Positions 51,615-57,919 of a DNA stretch of 57,919 bases are shown piece by piece. How positions within the stretch are numbered: position 1 is the stretch's first letter; each line of letters opens with the position of its first letter. This DNA is from Flagellimonas oceanensis (GTDB lineage Bacteria; Bacteroidota; Bacteroidia; Flavobacteriales; Flavobacteriaceae), in the NCBI RefSeq assembly GCF_003992595.1, contig NZ_RZNA01000029.1, positions 1 through 57,919 on the forward strand. The letters are read 5' to 3'. Made by a program: the position numbers and the translations under genes. The notes below the pieces were generated by a model, which saw only the letters and a program-made list of their open reading frames with translations, made no database searches and was not told where the DNA came from.

Positions 51615-52193
51615 ATGGCACTATTGGAAGAACTACAGGAGAGAAGCGGAAACACCTGCGAACTATGCGGGGCAACGGAAAACCTAAAGGTTTATGAAGT
51701 GCCTCCCGTTTCCACTGGAGGAGTGGACGGTAGTCTTCTGGGCTGTGCCACTTGTATTGATCAAATAGAAAATCCCGATAATGTTGATTCCAATCACTGG
51801 AGATGCCTGAACGATAGTATGTGGAGCGAGCATGATGCCGTAAAGGTTGTTGCTTGGCGCATGCTCAATCGTTTAAAGTCAGAAGGGTGGCCTCAAGATC
51901 TATTGGGGATGATGTACTTGGATGATGAAACCTTGGAATGGGCCAAAGCCACGGGCGAGGGTGAAGAAGAAAGTGAAAAAATCATCCATAGGGACGTAAA
52001 TGGCAACATCCTGGAAAATGGTGATAGTGTTGTATTGATCAAAGACCTGAAAGTGAAAGGTTCCAGCATGGTCGCAAAACAGGGAACCGCCGTTAGACGG
52101 ATTTCCTTGGATCACGAAAATGCCGAGTATATTGAAGGTAAGGTAGATGGTCAGCAAATTGTGATCATTACCAAGTACGTTAAAAAACTTTAG
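51615..52193 (+). CDS. PhnA-domain protein
   Basis: 192 residues. The N-terminal zinc-ribbon-like part has CELCGA and GCATC (about 15-20, 51-55), then a helical part, and the C-terminal SH3-like PhnA domain: NGNILENGDSVVLIKDLKVKG. Despite the name, PhnA-type proteins are not proven to act on phosphonates. Single gene with its own promoter. Confidence 0.85.
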   Translation: MALLEELQERSGNTCELCGATENLKVYEVPPVSTGGVDGSLLGCATCIDQIENPDNVDSNHWRCLNDSMWSEHDAVKVVAWRMLNRLKSEGWPQDLLGMMYLDDETLEWAKATGEGEEESEKIIHRDVNGNILENGDSVVLIKDLKVKGSSMVAKQGTAVRRISLDHENAEYIEGKVDGQQIVIITKYVKKL

Positions 52194-52221
52194 GCCTTCA
52201 ACCCTTTGAATAGGACTGTCC

Positions 52222-52303
52222 AGCAGTTTTACCATGTCGATGCCCAGATGGGTATGGATTTGTGACCAATTCTCCCAAACTGGGAGCTGCTACGGCTGCA
52301 TGG
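52222..52303 (+). pseudogene. Relic of a second SQR-like oxidoreductase gene
   Basis: The pieces SSFTMSMP (52222-52245) and, one frame on, GYGFVTNSPKLGAATAAW (52250-52303) line up with SKFTMLMP and GVDFVVNSPKLEANAAGY of the intact SQR-like protein encoded at 50287-51489, and the DNA aligns too. Only this part is left. Either a duplicated copy or a related gene has decayed here. Confidence 0.5.
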
Positions 52304-52362
52304 TTACTTAAAAAATCATTGGAACAGAGGAATTCCAAATTATCCCTACTATCCATATAGAG

Positions 52363-52390
52363 AAAAAGCCCCTTTATCAAAGAGGCTTTT
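52363..52390 (-). terminator. Terminator of the S9 peptidase gene
   Basis: AAAAGCCTCTTT and AAAGGGGCTTTT (one mismatch, three-base loop) on the minus strand, then T, 26 bases past the stop. Confidence 0.8.
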
Positions 52391-52415
52391 GTATTAAGGT
52401 TTGTATGGCGTTGCG

Positions 52416-54716
52416 TTAGAGTTTTTCCAAAGGAAATTCTTTGGGAGGTTCCATGCCCTTTAGGTTTTTCACGAAATAATCCCACCGCTTTCGGGTCATG
52501 TACGTGGTCATGTCTCCATAGCCATGACGTTTGTTGGGATAAAGAATAAGATCAAAGTCCTTATTCGCTTTTATGAGGGCCTCCACTACCAATAAGGTAT
52601 TTGATGGGGGAACATTATCATCCATGGTTCCATGTCCCAAAAGCAACTTTCCTTTCAAGTTTTCGGCCAATAATTGGTTGGCTTGTTTATCATAGGAAGT
52701 GGTGCCATCGGGGTAGGTTTCCAATAGCCCATGCCATTTTTCGCCCCAATCTGCCTCATAATTTCTATTGTCATGGTTTCCGGAGGTGGATACGGCAACA
52801 TCATAAAAATCCGGATAGCGAAGAAGGGCATCGGTAGAGGCAAAACCACCTCCAGAATGTCCCCAAATACCAACTCTCGTGGTGTCCATGGCTGGATATT
52901 TACCTGCCAGTTGTTTGATGGCGGTTATATTGTCCGGCAAGCCATTGTCGCCCATATTTCCATAATAGGCGTCATGGAAGCTTTTAGAGCGTCCTGGGGT
53001 TCCCATGGCATCAATTCCCACAACAATAAAGCCCAGTTCAGCCAATGACTGTCGGTCCCTACGTGCCGGAAGGAACCCATAATTGCCCACACTGCCCGAT
53101 TGTGGACCTGGATAGATGTAGTTTAAAACGGGGTATGACTTTGTTTCATCGTAGTCACTGGGAAGAAAGAGGATGCCGTAAATGTCGGTTTCGTTATCCC
53201 TTGCCTTTACATGAAATTCCACTGGTTCTTGCCATCCATTTGCCTTAAGTTCTGAAATATCCGCTGTGCCTAGAGTGGTTAGGGTTTTCCCATTCATTTT
53301 TTTGAGCACCCAAGTCGGTGCAGTGGTCACAGTGGAGTATTGGTCCAAAAAGGTTTTATTATCAGGAGCCAAGGTAATTCTATGGGCTGCTTTTTCAGGT
53401 GTAAGCAATTTTAAATGGCCTCCATCAAAATCAACAGAGTAGAGATAGTGGTAGTATGGATTTCCCGATTCTTTCCCTGCAGCGGTAAAATAGATTTTTC
53501 TGTTTTTTTCATCAACGTGGAGCACTTGCTGAACGGCCCAATCCCCTTGGGTGATACGATTTTTTAATTTTCCGGTTTCCAAATCGTATAAATAGAGGTG
53601 CCCCCAATTGTCCCTTTCGGAAAACCATATGACCTCATTACTGTCAAAAAGTACATTCCAATTGATTTTTCTTGCCCCGGATTCAAAATATGTCTTGGTC
53701 ACTTCCTTGAGAACTGACCTTACCTCCCCATTTTGTGCATCTGCTACTTGGAGGTGAGCTACCTTATGGTCTCGCGAAGAAGAGACAAATGCCAGTTGGG
53801 AACCGTCTTCTTTCCAATCGTTATCATAAAACTCACCATTTCTCCCCGCTACATGGTCGGTAATTGTGGAACGCTGGAAATCCGATTCTTTTTTAAGGGG
53901 GATGATTTCTTTGGTGTTGAGGTCGATGATGACCCTTTCCAATTTAAAAACGATGCTGTCCCCTGGCAATGGGTGCTTCCAAGCTTTCAGCTCTGGATGT
54001 CCTACATTGGTGCTGGTAAGGTACATTTCGCCAACATTTCGGGCATCTTGTTTAAAAGTGGCGATTTTATCAGAATTCGGAGACCATTTCAGTACAGGGT
54101 TATCTCCTTTTGTCCATCCAGCATTGTTGGTGGCATATCCGTAATCCTTTTCACCATCAAAAGTCAACTGGATTTTTTGGTTTGTCTCTAAATTCCTGAT
54201 CCAAAGATTATGACCGTCTATGAACGCCGCTATTTTACCATTGGGGGCAACATATTCATCACGGTTTCTTTTTGGTGTGGTCTCTCCCTCCGAAATAACA
54301 GTGTTTTTGGTATTGTAGAGGTAATTTTCCCCATCAAGAGTGAAGGCTATGGTATTCTTGTCTTGAAAATCAAAGTATCTAATAGGGAGGTTTTTAGGGT
54401 CCATACTTTTTCCAAGAGCTTCGGATAGAGCCGAGGCCATTTCTTGTGGGTCAAAAGCTGTACTCTTTTTACCGTTGGACAAATTGACCTTCATGTATTG
54501 TGGACCCTCCTTGGCGCTCAATGCATAACTAAACGTTTTGTTGCTGCCCCAAGACGGATATTGTATTTCATCGTGTACCCATGGAGCCATGTTCTTGCTC
54601 AAATATTTGGTGGCTCTTTCATAAGTTTCAAAGGGCATTTTGTTTTGGGCCAATAGGGACGACGAAACGCACAAGGCGGCCAAACAGGTGTGGATAATAA
54701 AGTTGGTTGACTTCAT
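52416..54716 (-). CDS. S9 dipeptidyl-peptidase IV-like peptidase, exported
   Basis: 766 residues. Signal peptide at about 1-23. N-terminal beta-propeller (about 40-500), then the alpha/beta hydrolase with nucleophile GIWGHSGGGFAS (Ser about 618), the Asp in GTMDDNVPPS and the His in NKRHGYGD. It removes dipeptides, typically after Pro or Ala, from peptides in the periplasm. Together with the next gene upstream (M20 dipeptidase, 23 bases before) it is a peptide-degrading unit. The start ATG is supported by the signal peptide. Confidence 0.93.
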   Translation of the reverse strand: MKSTNFIIHTCLAALCVSSSLLAQNKMPFETYERATKYLSKNMAPWVHDEIQYPSWGSNKTFSYALSAKEGPQYMKVNLSNGKKSTAFDPQEMASALSEALGKSMDPKNLPIRYFDFQDKNTIAFTLDGENYLYNTKNTVISEGETTPKRNRDEYVAPNGKIAAFIDGHNLWIRNLETNQKIQLTFDGEKDYGYATNNAGWTKGDNPVLKWSPNSDKIATFKQDARNVGEMYLTSTNVGHPELKAWKHPLPGDSIVFKLERVIIDLNTKEIIPLKKESDFQRSTITDHVAGRNGEFYDNDWKEDGSQLAFVSSSRDHKVAHLQVADAQNGEVRSVLKEVTKTYFESGARKINWNVLFDSNEVIWFSERDNWGHLYLYDLETGKLKNRITQGDWAVQQVLHVDEKNRKIYFTAAGKESGNPYYHYLYSVDFDGGHLKLLTPEKAAHRITLAPDNKTFLDQYSTVTTAPTWVLKKMNGKTLTTLGTADISELKANGWQEPVEFHVKARDNETDIYGILFLPSDYDETKSYPVLNYIYPGPQSGSVGNYGFLPARRDRQSLAELGFIVVGIDAMGTPGRSKSFHDAYYGNMGDNGLPDNITAIKQLAGKYPAMDTTRVGIWGHSGGGFASTDALLRYPDFYDVAVSTSGNHDNRNYEADWGEKWHGLLETYPDGTTSYDKQANQLLAENLKGKLLLGHGTMDDNVPPSNTLLVVEALIKANKDFDLILYPNKRHGYGDMTTYMTRKRWDYFVKNLKGMEPPKEFPLEKL

Positions 54717-54739
54717 TTCATAAGGTTGTTTTAGGTTGG

Positions 54740-56125
54740 TTAATAAAGCTCGTTAAAATACTTGTAAAAATAGGGTATGGTCTCAATGCCCTTTAAAAAG
54801 TTCCAGACCCCAAAATGTTCGTTGGGGGAGTGGATGGCATCACTGTCCAGACCAAATCCAAGAAGGATGGTCTTACTGTCAAAAACACTTTCAAAAAGGG
54901 CCACGATCGGAATACTCCCTCCTGTACGTTGAGGTACCGGGGTTTTCCCAAAAGTGGTTTCCATGGCTTTGGAAGCGGCTTGGTAGCCATTGCTTTCGAT
55001 TGGGGTCACGTAGGCTTGCCCTCCGTGGTGCGGGGTAACTTTTACTTTTACACTTTTTGGTGCCAGTGACTTAAAATGCTTGGTAAATAAATCTGTGATC
55101 TCATGCCAATCTTGGTCTGGGACCAATCTCATGGATATTTTGGCATAAGCTTTACTGGCAATCACGGTTTTTGCTCCTTCTCCCATGTAACCTCCCCAGA
55201 TTCCATTGACATCCAAAGTTGGACGGATACCAAAACGTTCTCCGGTCGTGTATCCTTTTTCGCCGTGAACATCATCAATGTCCAAGGACTTTTTGTAGGC
55301 TTCCAAGTCAAATGGAGCTTTGGCCATTTCTGCACGCTCTTCATCCGAAATGACTTCTACCTTGTCATAAAATCCTGGAATGGTTATGTGATTGTTTTCA
55401 TCATGTAACTCGGCTATCATTTTAGCGAGAACGTTGATAGGGTTGGGTGCCGCACCTCCATAAATTCCGGAGTGAAGGTCGCGGTTGGCCCCCGTTACTT
55501 CCACTTCCACATAGCTCAGTCCACGCAATCCCGTTGTAATGGATGGGGTATCATTGGAAATCATTCCTGTATCGGAAATGAGGATGATATCGTTTTTGAG
55601 TTTTTCGCTGTTTTCCTTTAGGAAATCCTCCAAACTATCGCTTCCCACTTCTTCCTCGCCTTCGATCATGAACTTAACATTGCAGGGCAGAACATCGTTT
55701 TTGATCATGTATTCCACCGCTTTGACGTGCATGAAGAACTGTCCTTTGTCGTCGCATGCACCTCTGGCGAAAATAGCGCCATCGGGATGCAGTTCCGTTG
55801 CTTTGATCACGGGCTCAAAAGGAGGCGAATTCCATAAATCCAATGGATCCGGTGGTTGCACGTCATAATGGCCGTATACCAAAACGGTGGGCAAATCAGG
55901 GTCTATGATCTTATCGCCATACACCACGGGATACCCTTTGGTCTCACAAATCTCCGTGTTTTCACAGCCTGCGTCTTCCAAAGATTTTTTAACCGCTTTG
56001 GCCGTTTCCAAAACATCCTTGGAGTAGGCCGGGTCTGCACTGATGGAGGGGATTTTTAAGAGGTCGATCAATTCGTTGATAAATCTGTCTTTGTTGGTGC
56101 TGATGTAATTATTTATGTCTTTCAT
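54740..56125 (-). CDS. M20 family dipeptidase
   Basis: 461 residues. Metal sites of the M20 family: YGHYDVQPPDPLDLW (His and Asp, about 85-99), ACDDKGQFFMH (about 122), EGEEEVGSDSLEDF (Glu about 157) and the C-terminal SPNEHFGVWNFLKG (His). No signal peptide, so cytoplasmic. It should split dipeptides (CNDP/PepV-like). It is upstream of the S9 peptidase gene with 23 bases between. Confidence 0.93.
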   Translation of the reverse strand: MKDINNYISTNKDRFINELIDLLKIPSISADPAYSKDVLETAKAVKKSLEDAGCENTEICETKGYPVVYGDKIIDPDLPTVLVYGHYDVQPPDPLDLWNSPPFEPVIKATELHPDGAIFARGACDDKGQFFMHVKAVEYMIKNDVLPCNVKFMIEGEEEVGSDSLEDFLKENSEKLKNDIILISDTGMISNDTPSITTGLRGLSYVEVEVTGANRDLHSGIYGGAAPNPINVLAKMIAELHDENNHITIPGFYDKVEVISDEERAEMAKAPFDLEAYKKSLDIDDVHGEKGYTTGERFGIRPTLDVNGIWGGYMGEGAKTVIASKAYAKISMRLVPDQDWHEITDLFTKHFKSLAPKSVKVKVTPHHGGQAYVTPIESNGYQAASKAMETTFGKTPVPQRTGGSIPIVALFESVFDSKTILLGFGLDSDAIHSPNEHFGVWNFLKGIETIPYFYKYFNELY

Positions 56126-56180
56126 ATATGATTTAAAAGGACCCTAAAAGTACAAAAAACAAGTTTTTAAGGGGAGTGCA

Positions 56181-56210
56181 TTTGCAAATCGGAAAATTGA
56201 TTTATATTTG
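56181..56210 (+). promoter_or_regulatory. Promoter of the tRNA-Leu locus
   Basis: TTTG (56181-56184), 18 bases, TATATTTG (56203-56210), then GCACTCC as in the tRNA-Asp promoter. It stands before the truncated first copy of tRNA-Leu. Confidence 0.75.
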
Positions 56211-56221
56211 CACTCCATTTC

Positions 56222-56263
56222 GCGGGTGTGGTGGAATTGGTAGACACGCTAGACTTAGGATTT
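56222..56263 (+). pseudogene. Truncated tRNA-Leu copy (5' half)
   Basis: The bases GCGGGTGTGGTGGAATTGGT and the following part up to the anticodon loop are the same as the start of the intact tRNA-Leu 74 bases downstream. After ACTTAGGA the copy fails: the 3' strand of the anticodon stem reads TTTAT, and no variable arm, T-arm or acceptor strand follows. It cannot fold as a tRNA. The preceding TTTGCACT is also duplicated. Confidence 0.85.
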
Positions 56264-56295
56264 ATCCAAATAAAAAGTGTTAATTTGCACTTTAT

Positions 56296-56377
56296 GCGGG
56301 TGTGGTGGAATTGGTAGACACGTCAGACTTAGGATCTGATGCCGCAAGGTGTGGGGGTTCGAGTCCCTTCACCCGCA
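56296..56377 (+). tRNA. tRNA-Leu (anticodon TAG)
   Basis: 82 bases with a full cloverleaf: acceptor GCGGGTG/CACCCGC with A73, D-arm, anticodon arm TCAGA-CTTAGGA-TCTGA with anticodon TAG, variable arm TGCCGCAAGGTGT, T-arm GGGGG-TTCGAGT-CCCTT. CCA not encoded. The immediate upstream box reads TTAATTTG, weaker than the promoter before the truncated copy. Confidence 0.95.
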
Positions 56378-56380
56378 CTA

Positions 56381-56409
56381 AAAGCCGAAGAGAAATCTTC
56401 GGCTTTTTT
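56381..56409 (+). terminator. Terminator of tRNA-Leu
   Basis: AAAGCCGAAGA, loop GAAA, TCTTCGGCTTT, then T; a perfect 11-base stem 3 bases past the tRNA. Confidence 0.88.
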
Positions 56410-56437
56410 ACTTTGAAAATTGACCAAAAAAAAGCAC

Positions 56438-56459
56438 GGGTACAACATAGGTACAACAT
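56438..56459 (+). repeat. Two tandem 11-base repeats (RGGTACAACAT) after tRNA-Leu
   Basis: GGGTACAACAT (56438-56448) and AGGTACAACAT (56449-56459) follow each other directly, about 60 bases past tRNA-Leu. The layout (tRNA, terminator, two 11-base direct repeats) is the same as at tRNA-Asp (11627-11648). Between 56460 and the transposase gene I see nothing recognised. Confidence 0.55.
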
Positions 56460-56717
56460 TTGACCTATTTTCAAGATAAACTTTGATTTAGTGTCATATA
56501 CTTCCATTTGATATTAACCACTATGTCAATCAATATAAATTCATAGAATTTAGGTTTTCTCGACTCTTGTTCTTCGATTGGGGGTTTATTATCATACAAT
56601 ATTCCCGAAAGTTAAACTCGTAAAATCCTTCCATCAAAAGACTACGGCATAAAGCCAACGCTTCTACCCCTACCTATTTATATACTCTATTAAAAACCAA
56701 ATAAAATCCTCAATATT

Positions 56718-57695
56718 TCAATTCAATTGTCTTGGATCATTACAAATATGGTTCATATCATATGGTTTTCGACTCTGGATTACACCATAGACAGTTCTGA
56801 GCATTTTATTGGATACATTGTTCATGATCAAGAAATAGGGTTTTCCTTCCAGTTTTTTTCGTTCTGCATATAGACTATACTCTTTATTGTGTGTCACGGC
56901 TGTCTTGGCGGCAAGGAACAACAGAGATTTCAGCTTTTTGTCGGCCATATGGCTGGTCTTGGACTTCATAGACATTTTCCCGGACGAATTGGGATACGGG
57001 CATACCCCTGCAAAGGCAGCAGCCTTTTTGGCTGTATTGATACGTTTGAAATTTTCCGTTTTGATGATCAGATTGTTTGCAATTACAGGACCAATACCTT
57101 TGATACTGGTAATAAGCTTGTAGTTATCATTTAAATCGGAATCGTTCTGAACGATTTTTTCAATTTCCTTTTCGATGGCATCAATTTCATTTTCCAGATT
57201 GGCTATCGCTCTCTGATAGCTTCTATGGGCCACAATGCTCTGGGAAGGACTGTGCTTTCTTGTTTTCTGTCCCAACAAAAGTGATGTCCTGCTCTTTGAC
57301 AACTGTTCCCGCAAACTGTAAAGTTCCTTAAGTTCTTTGACCGATTCCGACCTTGGTTCCATAAAGCGTAATTCTTCCACAAACCTCTCACCATATTTCC
57401 TGATACGGTATGCGTCCTTTGAATCGCTCTTTCCCCGTTGCAATCCCAAGCTGTGCTTTATGTTGTAGCCAGGGACCAATGCTATTTTAATTTGGAACTG
57501 GTAACAGAGATGAACTAACAGGTCACCATAGCTTCCAGTATGTTCAGCTACCAGGATGCAACTATCTTCCACTTGTTTCAAAAAGCTGCAGATACCTTTA
57601 AAGTCATTTCTGACAACCCTCTTTTTCTCTTCACCTGCAAGAACATAGCTTACGTCAAATTTATCTTTGGAGAGGTCGATTCCATATATTCTCAT
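56718..57695 (-). CDS. IS110-family transposase (serine-and-DEDD bridge recombinase)
   Basis: 325 residues, normal length. N-terminal RuvC-like domain: GIDLSKDKFDVSY (first Asp), VAEHTGSYGDLL (Glu) and GKSDSKDAYRI (last Asp pair). C-terminal Transposase_20 domain: ITSIKGIGPVIANNLI, AAAFAGVCPYPNSSGKMSM (with the conserved Ser), and KLKSLLFLAAKTAV. It appears intact. IS110 enzymes use a structured bridge RNA to choose target and donor and leave no inverted ends, so element borders are hard to see. Confidence 0.93.
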   Translation of the reverse strand: MRIYGIDLSKDKFDVSYVLAGEEKKRVVRNDFKGICSFLKQVEDSCILVAEHTGSYGDLLVHLCYQFQIKIALVPGYNIKHSLGLQRGKSDSKDAYRIRKYGERFVEELRFMEPRSESVKELKELYSLREQLSKSRTSLLLGQKTRKHSPSQSIVAHRSYQRAIANLENEIDAIEKEIEKIVQNDSDLNDNYKLITSIKGIGPVIANNLIIKTENFKRINTAKKAAAFAGVCPYPNSSGKMSMKSKTSHMADKKLKSLLFLAAKTAVTHNKEYSLYAERKKLEGKPYFLIMNNVSNKMLRTVYGVIQSRKPYDMNHICNDPRQLN

Positions 57696-57919
57696 TAAAA
57701 GTCTTTTTAATGTTCCCTTTGAGCGGCTTAAATCGTTAGTGGGTTATGCCCTTAATACTCTCTGGCTTAGGCTCAAATAACTTACCGTACTTAATATAAA
57801 TAGTAGATTTCTTCTATTCCGTTTCTAAAGCTAATGCAGTAAGTGGAACTGTTGATTTAAGGTTAGAACTCTATCTGTTCCAACAATATTATTTCTATCG
57901 ACTAAGTAACGATTCCGTT
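57696..57919 (-). ncRNA. Non-coding left end of the IS110 element, candidate bridge RNA region
   Basis: At least 224 bases before the transposase start lack any coding frame. On the minus strand they hold TTGGAAC-AGATAGA-GTTCTAA (7-base stem with one G-U pair) and, nearer the gene, TTTGAGC and GCTCAAA (57777-57771, 57724-57718) enclosing a 46-base stretch with inner pairing. IS110-group elements encode their bridge RNA in this position. The window ends here, so the left border is not seen. Assignment is by position and family knowledge. Confidence 0.45.

Larger units (their letters stand above)
56718..57919 (-). mobile_element. IS110-family insertion sequence (partly outside the window)
   Basis: Intact transposase gene plus its upstream non-coding region. 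No terminal inverted repeats or target duplication are expected or seen. The right border is somewhere between the tRNA-Leu repeats and 56718; the left border lies beyond 57919 or within the last bases. Confidence 0.7.

Noticed and set aside
56292..56507. 71-residue minus-strand frame over tRNA-Leu
   Set aside because: It is the antisense of the tRNA and its terminator.
1..57919. CRISPR array
   Set aside because: No regularly spaced repeats of 25-40 bases were seen anywhere; the only tandem repeats are the 10-11-base pairs noted.

Overview
The window looks like chromosomal DNA of a member of the Bacteroidota, most likely a (marine) flavobacterium. The signs are a SusC/SusD pair, many promoters of the TTTG-N17/23-TAnnTTTG type, two BlaI plus M56 regulator modules, the long form of urocanase, a DnaE fused to a proofreading exonuclease, and almost no Shine-Dalgarno sites. 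No database search was possible; genus-level assignment is not attempted.

Layout. 36-6947 (minus) is a SusC-SusD-zinc metalloprotease operon with a long structured leader, probably for peptide or protein use. 7718-8197 is an XRE-like regulator. 8687-11760 is a small genomic island in the 3' end of tRNA-Asp: a 21-base copy of the tRNA 3' end lies about 3 kb away, and between the two copies are a DprA/SLOG gene overlapping a ComF-like phosphoribosyltransferase gene, plus a calcineurin-like phosphoesterase. This pair resembles the ShosTA anti-phage/toxin-antitoxin type and is the most interesting part of the window. 11940-24786 is housekeeping: DUF58 protein, thioredoxin, dnaE, a PA2169-type protein, rpsP-rimM, a decayed outer-membrane gene, trmN6, a glutaryl-CoA-dehydrogenase-like gene and a YdeP-type molybdoenzyme. 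24787-25630 holds a umuC relic, interspersed repeats and a possible small RNA.

25631-31427 (minus) is a complete histidine utilisation operon hutH-hutI-hutU-hutG, read divergently from a LysR gene with a palindrome at its start. 32430-36393 holds a nitroreductase, a DUF456 membrane protein, and a His-rich small protein plus TonB-dependent receptor downstream of a 7-6-7 palindrome (possible metal-responsive site). 36442-42430 is a BlaI-M56 module whose sensor carries two TonB-C-like domains, followed by a TPR protein, a lipoprotein, ruvC and hemW. 42512-46778 is a run of small conserved genes ending in a membrane-anchored MutS-like ATPase. A second BlaI-M56 module (47982-50056, minus) has its own, different operator pair lying on its promoter. 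50287-56125 contains an SQR-like flavoprotein, a PhnA-like protein, a relic of a second SQR-like gene, an S9 peptidase and an M20 dipeptidase.

The right end is a tRNA-Leu(TAG) gene preceded by a truncated copy of itself, followed by tandem 11-base repeats and an IS110-family element whose non-coding left end is a candidate bridge RNA. By analogy with the tRNA-Asp site, this may be the start of another tRNA-anchored island that continues beyond the window.
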